Below are positions 1 through 10,500 of a stretch of 64,000 bases of DNA, one piece after another. Within the stretch, counting starts at the first letter, position 1. Each line of letters begins with the position of its first letter. The position numbers were made by a program, and so were the translations under genes. Under the pieces are notes generated by a model. It was not told where the DNA came from, searched no databases, and saw only the letters and a list, made by a program, of their open reading frames with translations. Location of the stretch: the NCBI GenBank assembly GCA_973895155.1, contig OZ316893.1, positions 19,530,001 to 19,594,000 on the forward strand, read 5' to 3'. This stretch comes from Marsupella aquatica. Taxonomy: Eukaryota > Marchantiophyta.

Positions 1-1518
1 GAGATGCAGTCACTAAAGGACAACAAAACTTGGGAGCTTGTTAAGCTGCCTAAGGGTCAGCAAGTGGTGGACAGCAAGTGGATTTACAAGCTGAAGGATA
101 ATTCCATAGGAGGTGGATCGAAGGTCTACAAGGCTAGATTGGTAGCAAAGGGATTCACACAAGAGAAAGGTGTGGATTAGAATGAGGTCTTCTCACCAGT
201 TGCTAAGTACTCTACAATACGACTATTGTGTGTACTTGTTGTAATGTTTGGTCTGCTCCTAGATCAGATGGATGTTGTCACAGCTTTCCTCTATGGCACA
301 TTGGAAGAGGTGATCTTCATGAGACAACCGCTAGGTTTTGTGAAGAGAGGACAGGAGGAATTGGTTTGCAGATTGCTGAAATCCTTGTATGGGTTGAAGC
401 AGTCACCAAGACAGTGGAACAAGCGGTTTGACGATTGGATTCGGTCACAAGGTTTTCATAGAAGTGTATTTGACCCTTGTGTGTATTTGAAACCGGTGAA
501 GAATGTTGTCTTTGGGTTCATTGTTTTAGTACTTTATGTGGATGACATGCTAATTGCAGCCAAGGATAGGTCTGAGATTGTTAAGCTCAAGGCACTGCTT
601 AGTGCAGAGTTTAAGATGAAGGACTTAGGGCCAGCTAAGAGGATTTTGGGTATGGAGATCACTAGGGACTTGGAGGCTGGCAAACTATGGTTGACGCAGA
701 GCAGTTATGCGAGGAAGGTAATTGCAAGGTTCAACATGGAGAATAGCAAGCCAGTAAGTACCCCGTTGGCTCCACACTTCAAGTTATCATCAGCGTTCTG
801 TCCTACGGATGACACAGAGAAGGGGTTGATGTCAAAGGTTCCATATGACAAGGCAGTGGGGAGTCTCATGTATTTGATGACTTGCACTAGACCTGATCTT
901 GCCATGGCTATGGGCAAGGTGAGCAGGTACATGTCGAATCCAGGGAAGGTACACTGGGAAGCAATGAAGTGGATTATCAGGTACTTGAAGGGTACCGTGG
1001 ATCATGGTCTTTTATTTGATGCGAATGCAAAGAATGCTAGATCATTGATTGGCTATGTAGATTCTGACTATGGACAAGATTTGGACCGAAGGAGATCAAC
1101 AACAGGATACGTGTTCACACTTGGCGGTGGATGCATAAGTTGGAGGTCTACTTTGCAGAAGTGTATTGCTCAGTCTACTACAGAAGCGGAGTATGTTGCA
1201 GCTGCGGAAGCAGCAAAGGAAGCGATTTGGTTGGATAGACTTATCACTGAAATGGGATTGCCACAGGGGAATGTGAAGCTCCATTGTGATAGTCAAAGTG
1301 CACTCCACCTTGCTGTGAACCAGGTGATGGATAGCAGAGTGAAGCACATTGACGTCAGGTACCATTTTATCAGGCAGGTTGTGTCTGATAATTTGTTTGA
1401 GCTAGTCAAGATTGATGGTAAACTCAACCCGGCTGACGCATTTACCAAAGTGATTCCTTTGGAGAGTTTCTCTAGACACCGTGACGTATTGCAGGTTTTG
1501 CAATTGCATCACAAGTAG
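1..1518 (+). pseudogene. Copia reverse transcriptase / RNase H, one premature stop
   Basis: Frame 1 is open from the window edge except for a TAG at 178-180, in the conserved context ...GVD*NEVFSPV, where the family normally has an aromatic residue. The rest is a good Copia RT: DVVTAFLYGTLEE, LYGLKQSPRQW, and the catalytic YVDDM at about 535-549. The RNase H part follows, with the STTGYVFTLGGGCISW block, the TEAEYVAAAEAAKEAIWL block and the C-terminal HIDVRYHFIR block, ending ADAFTKVIP. An intact ORF of 430 codons starts at 226 after the stop. Only one lesion suggests fairly recent inactivation, or a functional element carrying a sequencing error. The upstream domains are not visible. Confidence 0.93.
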
Positions 1519-1693
1519 AGTTTTCTTAAACATTCATTGTAATTACTGATATATGCTCTTCCTCATTCCTATGTATTAGGCTACGGCTTAGTTCTGGTTT
1601 GCTCTAGTTAGAGAGGGAAACCGGTTTGGTTTCTGTCCAGAACTTCCCGCTGAGGGATCATATACATTGGCAGTATTACTCTCCCCTAGACCA

Positions 1694-1709
1694 GAGTCAA
1701 GGGGAAGAT
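1694..1709 (+). other. Polypurine tract of Copia A
   Basis: The purine run AGTCAAGGGGAAGA abuts the TGTTG start of the LTR. It is the usual primer site for plus-strand DNA synthesis. The same motif with the same spacing precedes the right LTR of Copia B (AGTCAAGGGGGAG near 23864-23876). Confidence 0.8.
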
Positions 1710-2130
1710 TGTTGGGTATTTACTCTTACGTCTAGGTTAGGTATGACGTGGTTGGTACAACAACGTGGGTTGGTACAACTACGTGGTTAGGTACAACTAC
1801 GTGATTAGGTACAACTATGTGGTTAGGTACAACTACGTGATTAGGTACAACTATGTGGTTAGGTACAACTAAGTTGCACACTATATCATAAGAGGCATGT
1901 GTGCTTGGAGAGGTAGAACCAAGGCTCATTGTTATGGAGCCACTTGAGAGATAGGGAGAGCTTACACTGTGGAGACTCGGTATAGCCGACGGGCTTAGAG
2001 TTCAGTAAAGCTCTCTTGTGTGTTCCCGTGGACGTAGCCTCAAGGAGGTGAACCACGTATCTCTTGTGTCGACTATTGTGCGTTGGATGGTTCATGGGCT
2101 TGCCGTTGCGATCGTCGTCTATGCTCAACA
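1710..2130 (+). repeat. 3' LTR of Copia A
   Basis: The LTR is about 421 bp, starts TGTTGGG and ends GCTCAACA, giving the inverted termini TGTTG/CAACA. Both limits are inferred from the polypurine tract on the left and the terminal CAACA on the right. It carries an internal 18-bp tandem array near its 5' end. Segments of this LTR recur, diverged and inverted, near 36.95-37.31 kb. Confidence 0.85.
1746..1870 (+). repeat. 18-bp tandem repeat in the LTR, 7 units
   Basis: There are seven head-to-tail units of ACGTGGTTAGGTACAACT (the first is 17 bp). Several units alternate ACGTGA and ATGTGG at the start. The ACGTG core repeats every 18 bp and resembles the core of plant G-box/ABRE sites. Position in the U3 part of the LTR fits an enhancer array for the retrotransposon promoter; that role is inferred. 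Confidence 0.9.
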
Positions 2131-4158
2131 CTTATGCTCCCCCCACACTCCCCAACTTACAGCATCACTTTTGCAAAAACAGTATCAACTTTAGTATGAA
2201 TCAAACTCATATATTATACAGCTGTCTATGTTAGCGGTATATTGACCACACACCTGGGCAGATTACGGCAAAGGAAATCGCACAGGGCTGCCAGATCCTC
2301 TTGGCCCGGCCCTTCTCGTGGTGCAGCTTGGATTGAGACCAAGCTGCAGGTTCAAGCTTGGCAGGCAAAGCGATATTGGGGAGCTGAGCTAGATCAAAAC
2401 CTTTGCAATGACGGCCCATGCAGGCAGGGGAGACTGTTGACACCCGCCATGCTGATCAAAACCGGCTGCATTGGGACGCAAAATAGATCCCATTGGTGTT
2501 TGGTGGCAAGCACACAGTTTCATGCATTGATCAGAAGGCTCGTGGGTGGTATATATCTGCTCTAGTTTAAGGTTCTTGGCTCTGGACAACTAACCTATGT
2601 TTTTCATTATTTTTCTTTTCTACCACCTCATCTTCCCTTCTGGAGGGTCTCACTTTTGCAAAAATAACACATCTGATGCGCAAAGCATATGGGCAAGTTA
2701 GTTGTCCTAGCTAGGGGAAAAGTTCTTTTGTGTGAGATCACAACAAAGTTTTTAAAATTAGATTTTGAGACTTGTGAGAAAAATAGCTCTTTCAGAATAT
2801 GTTTGGAGTATTCCAAATTAAAAGACTGAGGTACCTTCAAAATGCTGCACGTGATGGTAGGCCTCTAATAGTAAGACCCTGAGCTTCCCTTCACCCTTTA
2901 TTTTTCTATGCTTTAGTCCCTCATCGGTTGAGTGGCTGCACGAGAGCAATCATGATTGATCTCTCCCTCATCATGCCCTCCACCATCTCTCCTCCCTGAC
3001 TCAGGCTTTGGGATGATGTGGACTCCTTGATAAATGATTTCATGGAGTTATTGCTCGTCATGGGACCTGTCGACACCCAAGGTCTTGGCAGCAGGTCAGT
3101 GTCCATCTCACTACATAAGGCCCAAGCATTCGCTTGTTTTTCATAGAGCCAAGGTGATTCGTGTTAGGGCCTCTAGTTAAATGTCTCTTCCTGACCCATT
3201 TTGCCCATTTTGCTCAGGAGCTTTACCAAACTTTTCAATTAGTTGTTTAGTAAAGCTTTAGTTCTTTTGCCATTTTAGTGACTCTTGGATCTTTCGGCTA
3301 CTTGGTCTTCCCCTTTTTTTTCCACTTTTCTTGGGTCACGTGCATATGGGATCTCTCAGAAAAACTTAAATTCTGTTCTTTCATTGGCAGCTTTACACAC
3401 ATGTGCCTAGTGTCAACATCTTAATTATGTGCAGGTATTTAACTAGTCCATGAATTAAACAAGAATGTGAAATTCATTAAGTAACCCAAAGTGATGCACA
3501 ATTGCTTCCAAAACATTTGTAAATGTGTGACTATATTGTAAAGAGTTTCCCACTTCGGCGTCAGGACCGGTCAAGTAATAAGAGGTACGCTAACTCCGCC
3601 GCAAACAGTTGTTAAAGTAATTTGCAGCGTGCATATTAGCTGTTCGAAACTGCGTGAATTGATTTATTGATGGGAGTTTTGATGTCCAGACCATTGATAT
3701 ATAACCCCGCTTTCATCACGAACTTCAGCCACCCGTGGTGGTACTGAGTGAAAACAATGGAGATATGGCCAGCCGATGAGTTCCTTGCAGGTCAGGAGGG
3801 GACATAATAATGGTACCATCGGGTGCACCTCGATGCGCAGCCGGTGAAGTCTCCGCAGGGACTGCACATAATGGTACGCTTCAGGAGCTTTCAGGTTTGA
3901 GACGACAGCTTTCCAAGGTACGGAATTGCTGGAAGTTTAATTGTTCGGAAGAAAACATTTTCATGGTGGGATGATGTCCAAGGCCGCCTTGGCCGAGAAT
4001 TGCCCGGCCACATGGAAGTCTCATTTAGATCACTTCATCTGCTTATCGCTTCTTCATGGGTGGGCATGGCCAGGGAGAAGCTATAATGAAGGCTCAGTGG
4101 GAGTCATGACCGAAAGCTGGGCGATCATTTTAATACATCGTTCGGACTCTTTCCCATA
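2131..4158. other. Spacer between Copia A and the lectin kinase
   Basis: I see no convincing gene. Short open frames occur on both strands but lack codon-level or domain support. The phrase TCACTTTTGCAAAAA occurs twice (near 2163 and 2648). The last few hundred bases should contain the promoter and leader of the lectin receptor kinase, but I cannot identify a clear TATA box. Confidence 0.5.
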
Positions 4159-6444
4159 ATGGACAAGATGCGACTGGTGGGCCAAGGATTTACTCCCAAT
4201 CGCAGTTTGGGTGCTCGTGATGCATCACACCGTCACATGTCAGGTGTACGAGTTTCAGTTATCCCCCAGCCATTCATCTCGAGAGCATTAGCCTCGTACA
4301 ATGCTTGGATCGTATTGACTTTTGCTACGACCCACTTGAGTATGGTTTCTGCACTTGGCAACTTCAGCGTCGAAAGCACATCATACAACTGTTCATCCAA
4401 TGTGATCTGCTTGGGCACAACTCACGTATACGCTGGGAATGAAAGCACCGGAATACAGGGTGGAAGGTTGTCTCTTATACAGGAAGGCGGATTCGGGAAA
4501 GCAGGGATCGCATACTACCAGGAGCCAGTTCGATTGTTTGATCGTTCTACTGGACAGTCAGCGTCTTTCAACACCAGCTTCACAGTAGACAAAGTGAACC
4601 GGTACTACAACGGAAGTATTGAGATTGGAGATGGGATGACCTTCGTGATCAGTGCTGATAACACGACTATTGGTCAGGCTGGAGAATGGTTTGGGTTGTT
4701 TGATTCGCTTGGGATGACGCCTCTCAAATCCATCATTGTCGAGTTCGATACTTGGTATAATATAGATAGCCTTGTCCATGACATTAGTGGCAACCATGTA
4801 AGCTTCGACTTTGCGAACATTTCATATGCAGCTGCTGCAAATGCTTCCGACGTAAACGTGGATTTGTGGGATGATCTCACAATTTATGTTTGGATAGAGT
4901 ACGATAGCCAGACTCAACAACTCGAGGTAAGAGTGAGAAATGCCAACTACAGGCCTGTCAAGCCACTACTGAGGCATGAAGTGAAACTTTCTGATGTTGT
5001 TGAGGAATACATGTGGGTGGGTTTCTCGAGTTCAGCTGGGCAAGCATCCGCCAATTTCTACATCTGGGATTGGACATTTGACTCTTACGGGATTCAAGAT
5101 GCAGCAACCTCGCTTCCAACTGGGGGGCCGACCCCGGGGCCGACAGGGTCTAAATCAAGTAGAAGTCACCTCGGCCTCATAGTGGGTATTGCTGTCGGAA
5201 TTCCTAGTATTCTTCTGGTTTCTATTGTCATTGCTCTTTTTGCATACCGGCGATGGTCTGGAGGTAGACGATACCAGCTAGGGAGTCGATCCAATACTAG
5301 GGAGTCAATCACGATGCAAATAGAGGGTGCGCCCGAAATATTCAGCTACAAACAGCTGAGGGTTGCCACCAACGCTTTCAGCGAGGAGTCAAAATTAGGT
5401 CAAGGAGGGTTTGGGAGTGTGTATCGTGGGGTGTTGCCGTACTCTGGGATTCCTGTTGCAGTTAAGAAAATCAAGAGTGACTCCTCGCAGGGCAAGAAGG
5501 AGTTCATGGCAGAGGTCTCTATTATTAGTCAACTTAGACATAGGAATCTGATTCAGCTCATAGGTTGGTGTAAAGATGTATCGAGAGGAAAATACTTGCT
5601 TGTGTATGAACTTATGCCAAATGGAAGTCTAGACAAGGCGTTGTTTGATTCGGCTTGCAATCCCTCGGTTTGCTTGTCTTGGGAGCAACGTTTCAACATA
5701 GTGACGGGCACTGCGGCTGCTTTAGACTACTTACACCAAGGATGGAAGCTTAAGAGAAAGGTGATCCATAGAGACATCAAGAGTTCGAATATAATGCTGG
5801 ATGGGGACTGGAATGCAAAGCTTGGGGATTTTGGTCTTGCTCGTTTGGTGGATCATCAAAGGGCACCGGACACAACCTTGGTGGCGGGAACCTATGGTTA
5901 CATGGCCCCGGAAATAGCCGCTTCTGGGAAATTCACGGACAAAACCGATGTGTTTGCTTTTGGCGCTGTGGTTTTAGAGGTAGCATGTGGACGGAGAGCT
6001 TTGGCTCCAGATCTCCCAGAAGACGAAGTGATTCTGGTGGATTGGATATGGCAGAAAGTTAGTGAGGGTGGCCTCATGAGTACAGTGGATAAACGACTTG
6101 AAAACTATGACACTGAATGGATGGAAGTGCTGTTGATTATTGGGTTAAAATGCTCTCATCCTAATCCTTTGGAACGACCGTCTATGGGGCAGGTTGTCCA
6201 GGTACTAGCTGGAAATGTTCCTGTTCCTTCAATCCCACTCTCTAAGCCCGCTTTTGTAATAGGATCAGACCGTCAGAACGTCTTACTAGAATATATTCAT
6301 GGTTCAAAGCCTGCTACTTCTAGGTCGATATCTAATGGTTCAAAGTCTGGGACGATATCTACTTCTAGGTCGATATATAGATCGATGTCGCTGACATCTC
6401 GGAACAACTCCAATGCACCCCGCGGGCTGACTCAACATGATTGA
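4159..6444 (+). CDS. L-type lectin receptor-like kinase (LecRLK)
   Basis: This 761-residue, single-exon protein is predicted to span the plasma membrane and couple an extracellular lectin domain to a cytosolic Ser/Thr kinase. A legume-lectin domain occupies roughly residues 70-310, with EFDTWYN near 194-200 matching the family's metal-binding strand and many N-glycosylation sequons. A Pro/Gly linker is followed by a transmembrane helix at about 339-363 and a basic stop (YRRW). The kinase spans about 405-690: glycine loop GQGGFGSVYRG (414), catalytic Lys in VAVKK (436), HRDIKSSN (537), DFGLAR (557), GTYGYMAPE. All catalytic residues are present, and it is an RD kinase. The tail is Ser/Arg-rich. 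Met28 (4240) may be the true start, because a signal-like hydrophobic stretch (WIVLTFATTHLSM) comes soon after it; the first Met would leave an unusually long N-tail. Lack of introns is typical of LecRLKs. Confidence 0.95.
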   Translation: MDKMRLVGQGFTPNRSLGARDASHRHMSGVRVSVIPQPFISRALASYNAWIVLTFATTHLSMVSALGNFSVESTSYNCSSNVICLGTTHVYAGNESTGIQGGRLSLIQEGGFGKAGIAYYQEPVRLFDRSTGQSASFNTSFTVDKVNRYYNGSIEIGDGMTFVISADNTTIGQAGEWFGLFDSLGMTPLKSIIVEFDTWYNIDSLVHDISGNHVSFDFANISYAAAANASDVNVDLWDDLTIYVWIEYDSQTQQLEVRVRNANYRPVKPLLRHEVKLSDVVEEYMWVGFSSSAGQASANFYIWDWTFDSYGIQDAATSLPTGGPTPGPTGSKSSRSHLGLIVGIAVGIPSILLVSIVIALFAYRRWSGGRRYQLGSRSNTRESITMQIEGAPEIFSYKQLRVATNAFSEESKLGQGGFGSVYRGVLPYSGIPVAVKKIKSDSSQGKKEFMAEVSIISQLRHRNLIQLIGWCKDVSRGKYLLVYELMPNGSLDKALFDSACNPSVCLSWEQRFNIVTGTAAALDYLHQGWKLKRKVIHRDIKSSNIMLDGDWNAKLGDFGLARLVDHQRAPDTTLVAGTYGYMAPEIAASGKFTDKTDVFAFGAVVLEVACGRRALAPDLPEDEVILVDWIWQKVSEGGLMSTVDKRLENYDTEWMEVLLIIGLKCSHPNPLERPSMGQVVQVLAGNVPVPSIPLSKPAFVIGSDRQNVLLEYIHGSKPATSRSISNGSKSGTISTSRSIYRSMSLTSRNNSNAPRGLTQHD

Positions 6445-8314
6445 TAAGCTAGAGGTTCGAAGTCTGCGACTGCTCAGGCGAATTGCTCATCTGGGATGCT
6501 GATTCGTCATTGGAGTTGAAACTGGAGTTTGACATTGAACATCTTCTCAGGTGTTGACAGTTTCGTTCAATCGGTGCGTTAGGAAGGGAGGTCGCATGCA
6601 ACGGTGCATGCCAAAACAAAATACACTTAATGTTCAGTTGTTCGAAAGACATAAGGAAGAGCTGCTCAGGTCAATAAATAGATCATCACCGTCATCGAGA
6701 TCATCCAGAGAGTTGACACCTTACTAGCGAGATTGCATGACGTCGCCTTGAAGTACAGTTATATGGTACATCTCCGTGTTCGGCCTAAGAGAGGATCGTC
6801 ACAGGTAGACTAGATTAGTGAATGGATTTGTGTGACTGTTTTATCATCCAGAGAGTTGACACCTTAATAGCGAGATTCCATGACGTCGGCTTGAATTTTT
6901 TATAGTGTGGTCCCCCAAAATGAAAGAAATTAGTTAGAGGACCCCTCGGTTATGTAATCTTATTTTATTGAACTATTTGGAAGTGAAGAGTTGCACATCT
7001 CAAAGATTAAATGGAGTATGAAGTGAATTTTGAAGATAGTACAATTTCATTGATGACAAAATAATAGAAATACATTCATGGTAATAAGAGGGTAATCCTC
7101 CATGCAAATTGTTTCCCTTAGTACTTCTTTGTCTATACAATGTACATGTAATATTTCATATACTTAGGTTATGCAAAATATTACTTTGTCCATATTACGT
7201 AGTAGAAAGATTTTAATGTCCCTTGGTATTGCTCTACCCACACTAGATATAGTGTCTCTTACCTTTGTTTGTTACTCCTCCATCCATGATAGCCAATTGA
7301 AAGTGTTTCTTAAGTTCATAATTGTTAGAGAAGTTAAAAATTTTCTTGGATTTATTATGTTATCTAAGTGGTAAATGTTAGAATAGTTGCAGAGTTTCTT
7401 TCTACTTGTCATATATTATTTCCAAGAAGTGTAAATTAAATCCAAAAACTTCAAACAGATTACCATAAAGCACTTATATGTCAATCACAACTCATGTAAA
7501 ATTTATTTTCTTTCATCTTTATTTTATCTGAAATAAAATTTTACCTGAAATGTTACTTTTCAGTTGTTCATTGTTTTTACAGGGTCTAAATAATTTTTTT
7601 TTTGCCTTACCTCAAACTTACGTGAATAGTCAAATTTGGTTCTTCTTTCATAATTAACTGTTCTTGTTTGTGCAAATCATGCTCATGTGGCTACAGGTAC
7701 ATCCAGGAAATTTGAAAGAACCTTCCCATGGGGGTCCATAATGAATGAATCTAACAAAGAAAGAAAAATGAATCTAATTCAAATAACACTGAGTGCCCCT
7801 CAAATGAAAGAATCTGGCCAAAGAAGGAATTCATAGTGAAAGGGAAAGAGAATGCACACTTTCCAAGCTAGAAATTCAATAGGACAATTAAGGCCAATAA
7901 GAACAAGCTCCCAACATTTTCTCCACAGGAGGTGTCTTGTTCATGCCCCTCATCTCTATTAGTCTTGCTTTTGCCCTAATTCCTTTCCAGTCAGGAGCCC
8001 AGCTCCTTGCCCCCATTTGCATCTTTGTCCCCGCTTTCGTTTCATCTTTTGTATCACCAACTAAAAAGATTTCTCGCCCAAGTAACTCTTGCCCATGTAT
8101 TCTCACCATCCATTTGAGCCTTTCCCATATTTTTGTGTTGACTTTCAGAATTAAATTATCTGATTACATAATTTCATGTGCTATTTTGAACAAGATTTGC
8201 ACATTGACAACATTTTTCACATGAAATAGACAAGAAAGAATTATGGCAAATCCAATATTTTTAGTTTGATTGACCTAAAAACCTCAACCTTTAATCCATA
8301 GTTTTTTACCTTAC
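6445..8314. other. AT-rich spacer downstream of the lectin kinase
   Basis: No supported gene. It includes the presumed 3' UTR of the kinase. A 53-bp segment starting ATCATCCAGAGAG occurs twice in direct orientation (6700-6752 and 6843-6895) with three mismatches by eye. The remainder is AT-rich and featureless to me. Confidence 0.6.
6700..6895 (+). repeat. 53-bp direct repeat pair
   Basis: The copies are at 6700-6752 and 6843-6895, in the same orientation and nearly identical. The 90 bp between them is unrelated. They lie just 3' of the kinase gene and may be a local duplication within its 3' UTR. Confidence 0.85.
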
Positions 8315-8486
8315 CTCAATGTATCCACGGAATGCTTTGGCATTGGGCTTGGCAACAACATGGTCACAAATCAGAACAACATAGTTACCTGCAACACCCT
8401 CATGACCAAAGTGACTGCATCGCCATAATGACAACATGGCCCCAACAACATTTGAGATCATGTCAATGAAAACAACTTTCTTGCCT
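8315..8486 (-). pseudogene. Possible orphan exon of an unidentified protein
   Basis: On the minus strand there is an uninterrupted reading frame of about 55 codons with protein-like composition (includes KKVVFIDMISNVVGAM and AKAFRGYIEV). It ends at GAG|GTAAGG, which looks like a splice donor. I do not recognise the family, and no neighbouring exon is obvious before the repeat module at 8561. It may be a fragment of a transposon protein or a host gene captured by the adjacent repeat. Confidence 0.3.
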
Positions 8487-8560
8487 CACTTGCATTTCGT
8501 ATTTCGTTGCCTCGCCTCGATCACTTATATTTTTTGCATTTCTTTGCCTCGCCTCAACAT

Positions 8561-9060
8561 AACACGATTTTGGACCGACCGAGAAGTGTGACACACTTCT
8601 CGTTTAGCCCGATTCCATTTTTTTCTAAGGCAATGCAATCTCCGATAAAACTGCCAAAAAATTGAAAAAACACAAGTTGCCTACATTGCATCGCCGCGGG
8701 AATGTAGGGAGCGATACGTGCATCGGGTTTTACATTTGGTCTATAAAAAAGTCCGAACTGCGAGTAAATTGGTCTGAACCACGTAATCAAGGGTCGACCA
8801 CGCACTAACCCGGGTTAGTGCAGATGTAACCATGGTTAACATGGAAAAATAACCATGGTTAGAGCATCCCCTATATAAAGAGGAGTGGGCTGCCCATAAA
8901 AGGTTTATTTTTGCCGGAGCGAACAACACCTCACTCAGAGCGAATATTGGACTCCTATCAAGTCTTACATTCCTCACAAGAGACTTGACTCTTTCTCCAG
9001 AGAACCCGATAAATTTATCGGAACTACCATTCCAATTCGAGTAACATCTATGTAAGGTTG
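8561..9060 (+). repeat. Palindrome module A, leader
   Basis: This leader of about 500 bp is repeated as module B starting 1144 bp later (9705). Both begin AACACGATTTTGGACCGACC. In order it holds a 23-bp palindrome (8580-8602, arms CGAGAAGTGTG around one A), an 18-bp palindrome CACTAACCCGGGTTAGTG (8803-8820), two copies of TAACCATGGTTA (8827-8838, 8850-8861), a TATA box (8871-8880), and the first CGATAAATTTATCG (9007-9020). No credible long ORF follows, so it looks like a promoter plus non-coding leader. I cannot assign it to a known transposon family. Confidence 0.75.
8803..8880 (+). promoter_or_regulatory. Candidate promoter of module A: palindromes plus TATA box
   Basis: Three perfect palindromes (18, 12 and 12 bp) sit immediately upstream of CTATATAAAG. 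The 12-bp TAACCATGGTTA is repeated 23 bp apart and ends 9 bp before the TATA box. The arrangement resembles binding sites for dimeric factors next to a core promoter. Module B keeps the TATA box and one intact 12-mer at equivalent positions. Transcription itself is inferred. Confidence 0.5.
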
Positions 9061-9692
9061 ACTTGTCATTTGGTGTCAATGTCCTGACCCAAGCGGATTG
9101 CGATAAATTTATCGCATTCTGCATTCCTCAGTTGCATTCCTTTGAAGAATTGCATATGTTTGAAGAACATCAAATAGAATTATAGGAGTGAGCATTCATT
9201 CCATAGACTATATTCAAGGTCCGATAAATTTATCGGAGTCTTCATTCCTTTGACGGATTAAGGATTATTTGAGACTCCAATAAATTTATCGGAGTCTTCA
9301 TTCCTTTGACGGATTAAGGATTATTTGAGACTCCTTTGACGGATTGAGGATTAGTTGAGACTCCGATAAATTTATCGAAGTCTTCATTCCTTTGACGGAT
9401 TAAGAATTAGTTGAGACTCCGATAAATTTATCGAAGTCTTCATTCATCTAATGGATTGAAGATTATTTGAGACTCCGATAAATTTATCGGAGTCTCCATT
9501 CCTGTGATTGATTGAAGATTATTTGAGACTCCAATAATTTTATCGGAGTCTTCATTCCTTTAATGGATTGAAGATGGTTTAGAGGACATCCGCTAAAATT
9601 ATTAGAGCGCGCATTCCTGTGATGGATTCAGGGCTTAGGTGTTTGATGGGGTCATGTCTTCTAGGTGAATGCAAAGTGCGATAAACTTATCG
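9007..9692 (+). repeat. Palindromic tandem array A (CGATAAATTTATCG, 56-57 bp period)
   Basis: The 14-bp palindrome or close variants occur at 9007, 9101, 9222, 9278, 9364, 9420, 9476, 9533 and 9679. Steps of 56, 86 (56 plus a 30-bp partial duplication), 56, 56 and 57 define the core array. Between palindromes the unit reads AGTCTTCATTCCTTTGACGG and on to TTGAGACTC. At the best copies the flanks extend the symmetry to a 26-bp perfect palindrome (9476 site). The flanks differ between sites yet often stay complementary, CC/GG in one and GC/GC in another. Confidence 0.9.
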
Positions 9693-9704
9693 CACCCTCA
9701 TGGC

Positions 9705-10225
9705 AACACGATTTTGGACCGACCAAGAAGTGTGACACACTTCTCGTTTAGCCCGACTCTATTTTTTTCTAAGGCAATGCAAACTCCGATAAAATAGATG
9801 TCAAATCAAAAAAACATCAGTTCTGGACATTGCATCATCGCAGGAATGGAGGCAGCGATACGTGCATCGGGTTTTACATTTGTAACTTTCAAAAGTTGCC
9901 CAAAGTCCCAACTGTGAGTAACTTGGTCCCAATCACGTAATCAAGAGTCGACCACGCACTAACCCATATTAGTGCAAAGTTAACCATCGTTTGTGGGAAA
10001 TAGTAACCATGGTTAGAGCATTCCCTATAAAAAGGAGCGAGATGGCCATAAAAGTTTAGTTTGATCGCCAGATCAAACAACATTCATCTTAAAGAAAATA
10101 CCAAACTCCTACCAAGTCTTACATTCCTATAAAGAGATTTGAATCTTTCTCTCAAAAACCCGATAAATTTATCAAAACTTGCATTTTGGTTCGAGTATTA
10201 TCAATTATGTAAGGTTTGTTATTCA
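9705..10225 (+). repeat. Palindrome module B, leader
   Basis: This is a diverged direct copy of the module A leader. The AGAAGTGTGACACACTTCT palindrome is preserved (9726-9744). The 18-bp palindrome has degraded to CACTAACCCATATTAGTG (9957-9974). One 12-bp palindrome is degraded and one intact (10004-10015), and CTATAAAAAG lies at 10025-10034. The first hairpin follows at 10161, the same distance from the TATA box as in module A. Confidence 0.75.
10004..10034 (+). promoter_or_regulatory. Candidate promoter of module B
   Basis: Intact TAACCATGGTTA is followed 9 bp later by CTATAAAAAG, which reproduces the spacing seen in module A. Conservation of this pair, while surrounding sequence drifts, is the reason for calling it. 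Confidence 0.45.
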
Positions 10226-10500
10226 TTCATTGTCAGTGTGAGGGGATTTCAGTGAACATGCAATAAATTTATCACAATCTGCATTTCTCTGTTGGATTTA
10301 GGATTCCAGCGAACATGCGATAAAACTATCGCAGTCCGCATTCCTTGGTTAGATTCAGGATTTCAACGAACATGCGATAATTTTATCGTAGTTTGCAATC
10401 CTCTGTTGGATTCAAGATTCCAGCAAACATGCGATAAATTTATCACATTCTAGATTCCTTTGTTCGATAAATTTCGATAAAGTTTTGATAAATTTATCAT
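10161..10500 (+). repeat. Palindromic tandem array B (57-bp period)
   Basis: Palindrome variants lie at 10161, 10261, 10318, 10375 and 10432, the last four exactly 57 bp apart, followed by degenerate half-sites to 10500. The spacer differs from array A (GATTCAGGATTCCAGCGAAC type) but is alignable with it, and the period is the same. Flanks are GC/GC here instead of CC/GG. Some copies are imperfect on one arm. Confidence 0.85.

Larger units (their letters stand above)
1..2130 (+). mobile_element. Ty1/Copia LTR retrotransposon A, 3' part (left end outside window)
   Basis: The end of a Copia polyprotein (reverse transcriptase and RNase H) is followed by a short untranslated stretch, a polypurine tract and one LTR, in the order expected of the 3' end of a Copia element. 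The gag, protease, integrase and 5' LTR must lie left of the window, so the target-site duplication cannot be checked. The protein is close to that of the second Copia copy at 21.35-23.67 kb, and both LTRs begin TGTT and end CAACA, so the two are related families. Confidence 0.93.

Noticed and set aside
9007-10500. CRISPR-like array (short palindromic repeats at regular spacing)
   Set aside because: The spacers are themselves repeats of one another, there are no cas genes, and the genome is clearly a plant nucleus.
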